From: Xanthobacter autotrophicus
GTDB taxonomy: Bacteria; Pseudomonadota; Alphaproteobacteria; Rhizobiales; Xanthobacteraceae
Assembly (NCBI RefSeq): GCF_043194295.1
Contig: NZ_JBAFVK010000008.1
Length of the DNA stretch: 64,000 nucleotides
Direction: 5' to 3' (one strand)
Both the position numbers and the translations under genes were made by a program. Below the pieces are notes generated by a model, which had not been told where the DNA came from, ran no database searches, and worked only from the letters and a program-made list of their open reading frames with translations. How positions within the stretch are numbered: position 1 is the first letter of the stretch; each line of letters starts with the position of its first letter. Shown piece by piece: positions 33,721 through 42,253 of this stretch.

Positions 33721-34500
33721 ATGGCACAAGATATTCAACTCAGACTTCGGTCGATACGAAAGTCGTTCGATGGGCAAAATGGCAGGATTGATGTCCTGAA
33801 GGGCGTCGACTTCGATGTCTACGAGCGTGACTTCGTTAGCATTATCGGGCCAAGCGGCTGCGGAAAGTCGACGGTCTTCAATATCGTCGCCGGCCTGCTC
33901 GCGCCGGACGACGGGGACATCATCTATCGGCACGAACGGGTCTCCAACCTGCGTGGACGCGTCGGCTACATGATGCAGCGGGACCTGTTGTTTCCGTGGC
34001 GTACGGTGCTTGAGAACATCATGCTGGGTCCGGAGATGCAGCGGCTGCCCAAGGCCGAGGCCCGCGACAACGCGATGGAGTATCTCAACACGTTCGGGCT
34101 CGCGGGGGTCGAGAATGCCTATCCGAAAATGCTTTCGGGTGGCATGCGCCAGCGGGTGGCGCTGATCCGCACTCTGCTTACGGATCCCGATATTCTCTTG
34201 CTCGACGAGCCCTTTTCCGCGCTCGACTACCAGACGCGGCTCTATCTCGAAGGCGTGCTGGTCGATGCCGTGGAGACCTTCAACAAGACCGTGATCCTCG
34301 TGACTCATGACATCGACGAGGCCGTTGCGCTGTCCAAGAGGGTGGTGGTGCTGGGCGGCAAGCCTTCCCAGGTCAAGAGCGTTCACCAGATCGATCTTGG
34401 AAGCCGTTCTCCCGTCGGGGCACGCAGCGACCCCCATTTCTCTGAATACTTCCATACGCTCTGCGGGGAACTCGATATCCAGACGAAGGTGAAGCAATGA
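33721..34500 (+). CDS. ABC transporter ATP-binding protein (nitrate/sulfonate/taurine type)
   Basis: This is the cytoplasmic ATPase of an SsuB/TauB/NrtD-like importer, 259 residues. Walker A is GPSGCGKS, the Q-loop is GYMMQRDLLFPWRTVLENI (the LLPW motif is typical of this group), the signature is LSGGMRQRVALIRTL, Walker B is ILLLDEPFSALD and the switch is VTHDIDEAVAL. It starts an operon with permease and two binding proteins. The ATGA overlap with the permease gene implies coupling. The ligand is unknown; the nitrilase and hydroxyacid genes downstream suggest a nitrile or organic acid. Confidence 0.92.
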   Translation: MAQDIQLRLRSIRKSFDGQNGRIDVLKGVDFDVYERDFVSIIGPSGCGKSTVFNIVAGLLAPDDGDIIYRHERVSNLRGRVGYMMQRDLLFPWRTVLENIMLGPEMQRLPKAEARDNAMEYLNTFGLAGVENAYPKMLSGGMRQRVALIRTLLTDPDILLLDEPFSALDYQTRLYLEGVLVDAVETFNKTVILVTHDIDEAVALSKRVVVLGGKPSQVKSVHQIDLGSRSPVGARSDPHFSEYFHTLCGELDIQTKVKQ

Positions 34501-35351
34501 GCCGCGCCACAGCCCTCTCCCGCTCCCGCGCCCGGTCTATGAATCCGCGCCGCACCAGGCATGGCTTGATCAACACCTCCCTCGGCCGAGGCCTCATCCA
34601 GCTCGTTTCCGTCGCCGCTGTCCTTGCCCTGTGGCAGGTCGGGGTCGAAATGGGCTGGGTCTCCGCCTTCATGGTGGGCGCTCCGCGCCAGATCCTGAAG
34701 GTTCTGGTGGATGGCATCGTATCCGGCAGTCTGCTCGTGGACACGTACTACACGGTGGTCGAAGCGGTCCTTGGCTTCGTCATCGGCACGGCGCTGGGCT
34801 CGTTCGCCGGCCTTGCCCTGTGGTACTCGCCCCTCGTGGCGCGGCTGACGGAGCCGTTCCTCATCGCCATCAACAGCGTGCCGAAAATCGCCTTCGGGCC
34901 GATCGTGATCCTGTGGTTTGGAACCGGCCTGGTCTCCAAGGTGGCGCTGGCCGTCTCGCTCACCGCCATCGTGGCACTCATCGCCGCCTATCAGGCGGCC
35001 AAGACTGCCGACCGGGACCTTCAGGCCCTGTTGCTCACGCTGGGCGCGGACAAGAACCAGGTGTTCTTCAATCTCGTGGTGCCGTCCTCCCTGCCGGCCA
35101 TCATCGCCACCTTCCACATCAACATCGGCTTCGGTCTCGTGGGGGCGGTAGTCGGTGAATTCATATCCTCCGAACGCGGCCTTGGGCATCTCATCTTCAC
35201 GGCCTCGGGACTTTACGATCTCAACACGGTGTGGGCGGGACTGTTCATGCTGATGCTGATCGGCTTCCTGCTGTACTTCGTCATAGACTTCATCGAACGC
35301 CGCCTGTTGCCCTGGAAGGAAGCTGCCACGGCTAACGCGTTTCACGTCTGA
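34497..35351 (+). CDS. ABC transporter permease (SsuC/TauC type)
   Basis: This is the inner-membrane permease of the same importer, 284 residues with about six hydrophobic segments. The segments include VVEAVLGFVIGTALGSFAGLA, SVPKIAFGPIVILWFGTG and a final LFMLMLIGFLLYFVIDFIE. The EAA loop region is LLLTLGADKNQVFFNLVVPSSLP. The N-terminus has a basic tail (SRSRARSMNPRRTRHG). The start overlaps the ATPase stop by four bases. The first binding-protein gene follows 17 bp later. Confidence 0.92.
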   Translation: MSRATALSRSRARSMNPRRTRHGLINTSLGRGLIQLVSVAAVLALWQVGVEMGWVSAFMVGAPRQILKVLVDGIVSGSLLVDTYYTVVEAVLGFVIGTALGSFAGLALWYSPLVARLTEPFLIAINSVPKIAFGPIVILWFGTGLVSKVALAVSLTAIVALIAAYQAAKTADRDLQALLLTLGADKNQVFFNLVVPSSLPAIIATFHINIGFGLVGAVVGEFISSERGLGHLIFTASGLYDLNTVWAGLFMLMLIGFLLYFVIDFIERRLLPWKEAATANAFHV

Positions 35352-35368
35352 TACGAACAGGTGACATC

Positions 35369-36382
35369 ATGAAAAATGTGAGAAATATACTGAGTTGCGC
35401 GTTCGTGGCCCTGGCCTGTGCCTGTGGCGCGATGGCCCCCGCCCGCGCGGAATATCGCAAGGTCGTGCTTTCCCAGTTGTTCCAGTCCATTCAGTTGTTG
35501 CCGGTCTATGTCGCCATCGATGGCGGCTTCTTCCGTGCCCAGGGCCTGGACGTGACGAAGCAGACCGCGGGGTCGGCCAACGCCGCGCTGTCGGCCCTGA
35601 TATCCAAGAGCGCCGATTTCTCCCTTCATGGGCCGGAATGGACGGCCATCGCGGCCGAGAAGGGCGCTTCGGTGCAGGTGGTCGCCAGCGTCGTATCGCG
35701 GCCGTCGTTCTGGATCGCGGCGGCTCCGGACTTCAAGTTCCAGAGCGTGTCCGACCTCAAGGGGGAGACCGTCGTGGCTGGCCTCATGCCGACCACCAGC
35801 ACCTCCCTCTTCATGAAGCTGCTCAAGCAGAACGGGCTGGAGCCCAAGACAGACGTGAAGATCACGCAGGTCCAGATCGGGTCCGAGCTTGGACCTCTGC
35901 TGGCTGGGCAGGCGCGCGTCGCGGTGCTTTACCAGCCGGGCCTGGACCAGGCGGTGGCACAGGGCATGAAAGTCGTCTACGGCTTTTCTCAGCTCTATGA
36001 CGAATACACCGTTGCCGCGATCTCCACCCGTAAGGACGTGGATCCCGACACCGCTCAGCGCTTCGTCACCGGGCTCCAGAACGCGCTTGTGTTCATGCAG
36101 GACAATCCCGAGCGCACGAAGGACATCGCCCGGCAGGAGTTTCCGAGCCTGCCGCCCGCGGTGGTCGATGCCGCGGTCACGCGCATGCTGAACGAGCACA
36201 TCTACTCCACTTCGGTCGCCATCTCGCAGAAGGCCTTCGAGGCGGCCATGCAGACCCAGGTCGACCTCGGCAACCTGAAGGCCATGCCCGGCTACACCGA
36301 CGTGGTCAACGACACCTACGCGCGCAAGGACACCCATGCGCGCAAGGACACCCACACGCGCAAGGGTCTCTCGGCGAACTGA
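35369..36382 (+). CDS. ABC transporter substrate-binding protein, first of two tandem paralogues
   Basis: This is a periplasmic receptor of the NMT1/SsuA-like family, 337 residues with a signal peptide (FVALACACGAMAPARA). The mature protein begins with EYRKVVLSQLFQS. Shared blocks with the next gene include ADFSLHGPEWTAIAA and GSELGPLLAG. The C-terminus carries a short basic tandem repeat, ARKDTHARKDTHTRKG, encoded by imperfect 15-base DNA repeats (36316-36366) and absent from the paralogue. It probably delivers substrate to the adjacent permease. Confidence 0.9.
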   Translation: MKNVRNILSCAFVALACACGAMAPARAEYRKVVLSQLFQSIQLLPVYVAIDGGFFRAQGLDVTKQTAGSANAALSALISKSADFSLHGPEWTAIAAEKGASVQVVASVVSRPSFWIAAAPDFKFQSVSDLKGETVVAGLMPTTSTSLFMKLLKQNGLEPKTDVKITQVQIGSELGPLLAGQARVAVLYQPGLDQAVAQGMKVVYGFSQLYDEYTVAAISTRKDVDPDTAQRFVTGLQNALVFMQDNPERTKDIARQEFPSLPPAVVDAAVTRMLNEHIYSTSVAISQKAFEAAMQTQVDLGNLKAMPGYTDVVNDTYARKDTHARKDTHTRKGLSAN

Positions 36383-36424
36383 CCTGAGATGTCCGTCGTC
36401 CTCCCACAGATGAAGGATCGAAGC

Positions 36425-37405
36425 ATGACTTCGCTTTTCCAACGCCTGCTTGCCGGCATCATTGCCGCGACGCTGGCCATCGGCGTGGCCGCACCCGCCG
36501 CCGCCGAAAACCGCAAGGTGGTCCTGTCCCAGCTGTTCCAGTCGGTCATGTTCCTGCCGGTCTACGTGGCCATCGACAAGGGCTTCTTCGCCCAGGAGGG
36601 GCTTGATGTGCGCAAGGACACCTCCGGCTCGCCCAATGCCTCCCTGTCGGCGGTTATCGCCAGGAGCGCCGACTTCTCGCTCCATGGACCCGAATGGACC
36701 GCCATAGCCGCGTCCAAGGGAGCGCCGGTGCAGATCGTCGCCGGGGTGGTGAACCGGGCCGCCGTCTGGATCGCGGCCCGGCCCGACATCGACTACAAGG
36801 ACCCGGCGAGCTTCTCCGGCAAGACTGTCGCAACCGGCATGATGCCGATCGCCAGTACCTCGTTGTTCACCAAGCTGCTCCGAGAGAGCGGCGTTGATCC
36901 GGCCAAAGAGCACATCCAGGTGATGCAGGTTCAGGCCGGTTCCGAGCTCGGCCCATTGCTGGCGGGCAAGGCCGATGTGGCGGTGCTGTACGAGCCAGCC
37001 CTCGACCAGGTGGCGGCCAAGGGCATGAAGGTGATCCACAGCTTCCCGGCCCAGTACGGACCTTATCTGCTGTCGGCCATCACCACCCGCCGCGACGCCG
37101 ACCCTGACATGGTGCAGCGGTTCGTGACGGGTCTTCAGCACGCGCTGGCCTTCATGCGTGCCAATCCAAAAGCTGCAACGGAGGTGGCGAAGGCGCAGTT
37201 TCCGAGCATCGAGCCCGCGGTGATCGAGAGCGCGGTGGGGCGTATGCTCGACGAGCAGGTCTATCCGGCATCGGTGGAGATTTCCCCCGCCGCCCTGAAG
37301 ATCGCCATGGAAACCCAGATTTCCCTCGGCAACCTGAATGCCCAGCCTGATTTCGAAACGTTCGTCGGCGGCCGCTTTATCGCCGGTGCCCTGGCAGCGA
37401 ACTAA
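36425..37405 (+). CDS. ABC transporter substrate-binding protein, second tandem paralogue
   Basis: This 326-residue periplasmic receptor is closely similar to the preceding one: NRKVVLSQLFQSVMFLPVYVA, ADFSLHGPEWTAIAAS, GSELGPLLAGKADVAVLYEPALDQ and the RMLDEQVYPASVEIS end region. The signal peptide is LLAGIIAATLAIGVAAPAAA. I chose ATG 36425 (AAGGA upstream); the frame is open 12 codons earlier. Two receptors for one permease suggest related ligands with different affinity or chemistry, for example a nitrile and its acid, or two enantiomers. That is inference. Confidence 0.9.
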   Translation: MTSLFQRLLAGIIAATLAIGVAAPAAAENRKVVLSQLFQSVMFLPVYVAIDKGFFAQEGLDVRKDTSGSPNASLSAVIARSADFSLHGPEWTAIAASKGAPVQIVAGVVNRAAVWIAARPDIDYKDPASFSGKTVATGMMPIASTSLFTKLLRESGVDPAKEHIQVMQVQAGSELGPLLAGKADVAVLYEPALDQVAAKGMKVIHSFPAQYGPYLLSAITTRRDADPDMVQRFVTGLQHALAFMRANPKAATEVAKAQFPSIEPAVIESAVGRMLDEQVYPASVEISPAALKIAMETQISLGNLNAQPDFETFVGGRFIAGALAAN

Positions 37406-37451
37406 AGCATTTTCGCGCGAAGTGGATACCGGTTCGCGTGAAGAAAATGCG
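37406..37451. repeat. Palindromic intergenic element, copy 1
   Basis: This imperfect palindrome of about 46 bp begins AGCATTTTCGCGCGAAG and ends with GAAGAAAATGCGT. It lies between the second binding-protein gene and the nitrilase gene. A second copy in inverted orientation is at 58094-58142. Elements of this type are frequent between genes in Hyphomicrobiales. Confidence 0.8.
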
Positions 37452-37510
37452 TCAAGACAAGCCCCACCAAATCAGCGGCTCCATTTTTCCATCAGCTGAA
37501 GGAACAGATC

Positions 37511-38593
37511 GTGACTTCCTATCCAAGGTTCAAGGCGGCCGCGTGCCACGTAGCCCCCATCTATTTCGATACGCCAGCCACGGTGGACAAGGCCTGCGCC
37601 CTGATCGCCGAGGCCGCGCGCAACGGGGCCACGTTGGTGACTTTTCCGGAGGCCTACATCTCCTCCTTCCCGGTCTGGTGCGGTGTATGGGCGCCGGTGG
37701 ACACCCACGAGTTCTTCGCAAAGTTCGCCGGCTCCGCGATCCGCATCGACGGCCCGGAGATGGCGCGCCTGCGGGAAGCCGCGCGGCGTCACCAGGTGTT
37801 TGTCTCCATCGGCATCAACGAGGGCACGCCCATCAGCCTTGGCTGCGTGTGGGACACCAACGTGCTGATCGGCGATGACGGCACGATCCTGAACCGCCAT
37901 CGCAAGCTGATGCCGACCCATTGGGAGCGCCTGGCATGGGCCCCGGGCGATGGCAGCGGCCTGCGCGTGGTGGACACCAGCATCGGCCGCATCGGCGCGT
38001 TGATCTGCGGCGAGAACACCAATGCCCTCGCCCGCTTCGCGCTCATGTCGCAGGGGGAGAGCGTTCACATTTCCTGCTTCTCGCCGCGTTATCCGACCCA
38101 TCCCCCGGGCGAGGCGGCCTATGATCTGGAGGCCTCCATCCGGCTACGCACCGGGGCCCACGCGTTTGAAGGCAAGTTGTTCAACGTGGTGGTATCCGGC
38201 TTCCTGCCGCCCGAGGCCATCGATATGATCAGCCGCGGCAACGCGCGTGTCCATGAGTTGCTGGAAGGCGCGTCGAAGAGCATCTCCATGATCCTCGGCC
38301 CCGACGGCACGCCCGTCAGCGACGTGATCCGCGATCAGGAGGGTATCGTCTACGGCGACATCGACCTCTCGCGTTGTGTCGTTCCCAAGCAATTCCAGGA
38401 CGTGGTCGGTTACTACAACCGTTTCGACGTGTTCGAGTTCAAGGTGAACCGGCGTGCGCTCGCACCGGCGCAGTTCCAGGACGGCTCCTTCTCCGAGAGC
38501 TCCGCCACGAATGGCGGGACGGGCGGCAGCACGGGCGGATCTTGGCCGTTGAGCGAGACGACGCCATTCACCGCGGTCGCCCAGGCGTCGTGA
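37511..38593 (+). CDS. Nitrilase family carbon-nitrogen hydrolase
   Basis: This is a branch 1 nitrilase-like enzyme, expected to convert a nitrile to its carboxylic acid and ammonia. The 360-residue protein has the catalytic set Glu47 (TFPEAYI), Lys132 (HRKLMPTHWER, with a second Glu at 139) and Cys166 (ICGENTN). True nitrilases often have CWEN at the Cys; CGEN is a variant in a sub-branch. The start is GTG 37511, since the conserved N-terminus begins six residues in. The last 50 residues are Ser/Thr/Gly-rich. It follows the ABC genes on the same strand, and a racemase and dehydrogenase for 2-hydroxy acids lie downstream, so a 2-hydroxynitrile substrate is plausible. Confidence 0.88.
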   Translation: MTSYPRFKAAACHVAPIYFDTPATVDKACALIAEAARNGATLVTFPEAYISSFPVWCGVWAPVDTHEFFAKFAGSAIRIDGPEMARLREAARRHQVFVSIGINEGTPISLGCVWDTNVLIGDDGTILNRHRKLMPTHWERLAWAPGDGSGLRVVDTSIGRIGALICGENTNALARFALMSQGESVHISCFSPRYPTHPPGEAAYDLEASIRLRTGAHAFEGKLFNVVVSGFLPPEAIDMISRGNARVHELLEGASKSISMILGPDGTPVSDVIRDQEGIVYGDIDLSRCVVPKQFQDVVGYYNRFDVFEFKVNRRALAPAQFQDGSFSESSATNGGTGGSTGGSWPLSETTPFTAVAQAS

Positions 38594-38643
38594 CCCAGGG
38601 TACGCTCCAGACAGAAGGCGGCGCGCCCTTGCGGGCGCGCCGC

Positions 38644-39615
38644 TCACCTGGCGATGCGGGAGCCCCGCCGCTGCGCGACCGGTTGGCTTTCAGTGTTGAT
38701 GGCCGTCGGCAACCGTTCAGGCGGATCATGCTGAAGGTTCGCCTGGAGCCACGCAATGAAGGCGCTGACCTGTGGGCGCGCCAGGGCCTCCGGCGTGGCC
38801 GTCGCGTAATAGGCGTAAGCCGGAACCGCTTCCAGATCGAACAGGCGAACCAGCCGGCCGGCGGACAGGTAGTTCACGATCATGCTCTGACGCGCCAGCG
38901 CGATGCCCTGGTGGCAGGCCGCGGCTTCCACGACCAGGCCGATATCGACGAACTGGATGGCGGAGCACGGTTCGGGGAATTGGAGCGACGCCGCGCGGAA
39001 CCAGGGTTGCCACGGTTCGATGATGCATTGCAGCAGGCTGCCCTTGAGAATGTCGATGGGCTCCATGAACGGCCCGTGCGCCCTGGCGTAGGCGGGGCTG
39101 CAGACCGGAAAGACCTGCTCCTCAAGGATGCTGACGGCGTTGAAGCCCGGGTAGACCCCGTTGCCGAAGCGGATTTCCACGTCCGCATGCTCGGCCTTCA
39201 GCCCGACCAGTGGCACCGACAGATGGAGTTCAAGGTCGACATCAGGAAAAGCTTCGCGGATGCGATCGAGCCGGGGGACCAGGATCTGCGTCGCGAAGGT
39301 GGGTGGCGCGCAGACCTGGATCCGGCGCCGGCGCTGGACGCGCTGGGCGGCGCCATCCGACAGGTGGCTGAGCACGCCCAGCGCTTCTCGCACCGCGCCG
39401 AGATATTCGTGGCCTTTTGCGGTCAGGATGAGGTCGCCTTCGGTCTTGGCGAATAACGGCGTGCCGATCAAAGTTTCGAGTTGCTTGATCCGGTGGCTCA
39501 GGGCGCTCGGCGTGATGCACAATTCCCGTGCCGCCAGAACCCCCGTGCCGAGACGCGCCCGCGCCTCGAAGGCGAGCAGGCAATGGGTGGGCGGAAGCTG
39601 GTATCTGGTGCTCAT
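38644..39615 (-). CDS. LysR family regulator (GcvA-like)
   Basis: This is a transcription factor of 323 residues. The N-terminal helix-turn-helix region runs from LLAFEARARLGTGVLAARELC through ITPSALSHRIKQLETLIGTPLF. The ligand domain includes LRPxLDRIREAFPDVDLELHL-like sequence, DVEIRFGNGVYPGF and the C-terminal CHQGIALARQSMI. The spacing resembles the GcvA/DsdC subgroup. It faces away from the second LysR gene and converges with the nitrilase gene, 50 bp from it. It may control the transport-nitrilase operon or the catabolic operon. Confidence 0.9.
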   Translation of the reverse strand: MSTRYQLPPTHCLLAFEARARLGTGVLAARELCITPSALSHRIKQLETLIGTPLFAKTEGDLILTAKGHEYLGAVREALGVLSHLSDGAAQRVQRRRRIQVCAPPTFATQILVPRLDRIREAFPDVDLELHLSVPLVGLKAEHADVEIRFGNGVYPGFNAVSILEEQVFPVCSPAYARAHGPFMEPIDILKGSLLQCIIEPWQPWFRAASLQFPEPCSAIQFVDIGLVVEAAACHQGIALARQSMIVNYLSAGRLVRLFDLEAVPAYAYYATATPEALARPQVSAFIAWLQANLQHDPPERLPTAINTESQPVAQRRGSRIAR

Positions 39616-39963
39616 ATCATCTGATGGTTCAAGGTTTTATGGCTCGATGCCGGACGCCGGGCACGCCAGATGCCAATGGGAAAAAGCACGCTGCCGTCTG
39701 GTTCGCGAGGGCCGAGGCTATGGACAAGCAAAATGCATACCCCGGCTGCAAGGCAAGCTTTTTCGAAGCCCGGTGGCATTTCCGTGTGATGCAGGGAGAT
39801 CCTCGGGCCGTGCGACCGCTGTCAGGATCGCTCAAATGTGGGTCAGGGTGCCGTTAAATCGAGCGCATCACGCCGCCTCTATTCTGGGTAGCCTCTTTCA
39901 TTCTAGCGAAATCCCTGGCCCGCATCGGCCCCGAGCAAGGTGCACATGAAGAGCGAGGTGCAC
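39616..39963. other. Intergenic region between two divergent LysR genes
   Basis: No gene is supported. The region should hold both LysR promoters. At its right end a 16-base unit containing a ribosome site and start codon occurs twice (39933-39948 and 39951-39966, differing at one base), so the downstream gene has two possible starts. Confidence 0.5.
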
Positions 39964-40872
39964 ATGGAAATCCGTCAATTCCGCTGCTTTGTCGCCGTCG
40001 CGGAGCAACTGCATTTCAGCCGGGCGGCAGAGCAACTCGGCATGGCGGCCCCCTCCATGACGAAGCAGATCCAGGACATGGAGCGCGCCCTGGGCGTGCG
40101 CCTCTTCCACCGGACCAAGCGGTCGGTCCAGCTCACTGCCGCCGGGTCGTTGTTCCTGGATGACGCGCGGCGGGTTCTGGAACAGGCAGAGCGGGCCCAA
40201 GACACCGCCCGCCGCGCCGGTCGGGGGGAACTGGGCCGCATCGTCATCGGCTATGTCGCGTCCACCGGCTATGCCGGCGTGCTCCAGGAGCAGGTGGCAG
40301 CCTTCCGCTGCACGCACCCCAGCATCGACCTCGAATTCAGGGAGGTGGCGATGGACCTCCTGCCCGAGATGCTCGACGACGGGCGTATCGACATTGCCTT
40401 TCTGCGTCCACCCATGGCGTATCCGCCCGGCATCTTCGCTGTGCCGCTGCTGCGCGATCCATTCGTGGTCGCGCTCCCGGAAAGGCACCCGCTCGGCACC
40501 CGCGCGGTGATCGAGCCGCGCGATCTCGCGGGTGAGATCTTCGTGCTTCCCGAACAGGATGCGGGGACCTGGGAAGTGGCACGACGCGGGGGCTTCGATC
40601 CCAAGCTTGGCCCGAGGCCGGGCAGCCTTGCCGCTGTGGTCATTCTGGTGTCGCTTGGCGCCGGGATCGCCATCGTGCCGGGTTCATTGTTCCGTGCGGT
40701 GAGCGTGGAGCACGTGGTGTATCGCCAGCTTTCGACATCTCCGATCCTGTCGGAGATCGCGGCGGCTTTCCGGCGTACCGAATGGGCTCCGGCGACGAAG
40801 GCCTTTATCGCGCAGATCCGTGCGGCTGTCCGGTGTCCTGGCGAGGAAACACCGGCGATGCCACGCCGCTAA
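39964..40872 (+). CDS. LysR family regulator
   Basis: This 302-residue transcription factor has the helix-turn-helix MEIRQFRCFVAVAEQLHFSRA, LGMAAPSMTKQIQDMERALG and LFHRTKRSVQLTAAG. The ligand-binding domain contains IVIGYVASTGYAG, PEMLDDGRIDIAFLRPP and VVALPERHPLG, with VSLGAGIAIVPGSLF near the end. It resembles the BenM/CatM group that controls aromatic-acid genes. I chose ATG 39964; an ATG at 39946 has an equal ribosome site because of a local duplication. It lies upstream of the aminotransferase-dehydrogenase-racemase run and is its likely activator. Confidence 0.9.
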   Translation: MEIRQFRCFVAVAEQLHFSRAAEQLGMAAPSMTKQIQDMERALGVRLFHRTKRSVQLTAAGSLFLDDARRVLEQAERAQDTARRAGRGELGRIVIGYVASTGYAGVLQEQVAAFRCTHPSIDLEFREVAMDLLPEMLDDGRIDIAFLRPPMAYPPGIFAVPLLRDPFVVALPERHPLGTRAVIEPRDLAGEIFVLPEQDAGTWEVARRGGFDPKLGPRPGSLAAVVILVSLGAGIAIVPGSLFRAVSVEHVVYRQLSTSPILSEIAAAFRRTEWAPATKAFIAQIRAAVRCPGEETPAMPRR

Positions 40873-40897
40873 ATTCTCCGGCAGGAAATTATTTCGC

Positions 40898-40914
40898 TGA
40901 ATATCATGAATTCA
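40898..40914. promoter_or_regulatory. Palindrome upstream of the aminotransferase operon
   Basis: TGAAT and ATTCA flank 7 bases in an AT-rich gap of 133 bp (40873-41005). It contains a T-N11-A pattern as LysR sites do. It is a candidate operator or promoter element for the three catabolic genes. Confidence 0.4.
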
Positions 40915-41005
40915 CAGAAATAATCGATGATGAAATAGTTGTTTCCAAGAATTTCTGCCCGCAGCCGTGGCCGGTGCCGCGCGCCGCTGGCGCCCGGAGA
41001 CCTCC

Positions 41006-42223
41006 ATGCTCAAGCTCGATTTTCATCCGTCCGGCCGCCACGTCCTCCAGATCCCAGGCCCGAGCCCGGTGCCCGCCCGCCTCCTGCGAGCCATGAGCTA
41101 CCCGACGATCGACCATCGCGGCCCGGAATTCGCCATGCTCGGACTGAAGGTCCTTGCCGGAATCAAGCGCATCTTCAAGACCACCCAGCCGGTCATCATT
41201 TATTCTTCGTCGGGGACCGGTGCTTGGGAGGGTGCGCTGGTCAATACTCTCTGCCCGGGCGACCACATTCTCATGTACGAGACCGGTCACTTCGCCAGCC
41301 TGTGGCGTGAGATGGCGGAAAACCTCGGCCTGAGGCCGGAACGCATCGGGCGCGACGGCGTCGAGGGCTGGCGCCGGGGGGTTGAAGCCGACCTGATCGA
41401 GCAACGCCTGAGGGCGGATGGTGGTCACGCCATCAAGGCAGTCTGCGTGGTCCATAACGAGACCTCCACCGGCGTGACGTCCGACATTGCGTCGGTGCGG
41501 CGCGCCATCGATGCCGCCGGCCACCCTGCCTTGCTTCTCGTCGACACCATCTCCGGCCTCGCCTCGGCTGACTACCGGCATGACGCTTGGGGCGCGGACG
41601 TGACGGTCTCGGGATCGCAGAAGGGGCTGATGCTGCCACCCGGCCTCGGCTTCAATGCCGTGTCGCAGAAGGCCCTGCACGCCCACGCCGCCGCGCGGCT
41701 ACCCCGTAGCTACTGGGATTGGACGCCGATCCTGAAGGCTAACGAGACGGGATACTGGCCGACCACTCCCAACACGAACCTGCTCTATGCGCTGTCCGAA
41801 GCCATCGAGATGATCGAGGAGGAGGGCCTTGATCGCGTGTTCGCGCGCCACGCGCGCCTTGCCGAGGCCTGCCGGGCGGCGGTGCGCGGCTGGGGCCTCG
41901 ACATCCAGTGCGCGGACCCACAGGTCTATTCCCCCGTGCTCACCGGCGTGATGATGCCCGAGGGTGTGGACGCCAATGCCGTTCGCCAGTGTATTGCGGA
42001 GACGTTCGACCTTTCCCTTGGCACTGGCCTCGGCAGGATGGCCGGCCGCATGTTCCGCATCGGTCACCTCGGCGACTGCAACGACCTGTCGCTCATGGCT
42101 GCGCTCACCGGCTGCGAGATGGGGCTGAAGCTGTCTGGCGTGCGGCTCGCCGGCAGCGGGGTGGTCGCTGCCATGGATCTGCTCGCGCGCACCGAGGTGC
42201 ACAGCCTCACCAAGGTCGCCTGA
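41006..42223 (+). CDS. Class V aminotransferase (serine--glyoxylate/alanine--glyoxylate type)
   Basis: This is a PLP enzyme of fold type I, 405 residues. The PLP lysine lies in VSGSQKGLMLPPGLGF, as in serine-glyoxylate aminotransferase. Other signals are LQIPGPSPVPARLLRAM, YSSSGTGAWEGAL, VCVVHNETSTGV and LLVDTISGLAS. I chose ATG 41006, with GGAG upstream and the family start M-L-K-L-D-F. It is the first gene of a run with a 2-hydroxyacid dehydrogenase and mandelate racemase, spaced by 30 and 17 bp. In that context it could aminate the 2-oxo acid product or a glyoxylate by-product. Confidence 0.9.
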   Translation: MLKLDFHPSGRHVLQIPGPSPVPARLLRAMSYPTIDHRGPEFAMLGLKVLAGIKRIFKTTQPVIIYSSSGTGAWEGALVNTLCPGDHILMYETGHFASLWREMAENLGLRPERIGRDGVEGWRRGVEADLIEQRLRADGGHAIKAVCVVHNETSTGVTSDIASVRRAIDAAGHPALLLVDTISGLASADYRHDAWGADVTVSGSQKGLMLPPGLGFNAVSQKALHAHAAARLPRSYWDWTPILKANETGYWPTTPNTNLLYALSEAIEMIEEEGLDRVFARHARLAEACRAAVRGWGLDIQCADPQVYSPVLTGVMMPEGVDANAVRQCIAETFDLSLGTGLGRMAGRMFRIGHLGDCNDLSLMAALTGCEMGLKLSGVRLAGSGVVAAMDLLARTEVHSLTKVA

Positions 42224-42253
42224 ACGGCCCGGCCATCTGTGATCGGACGCGCC

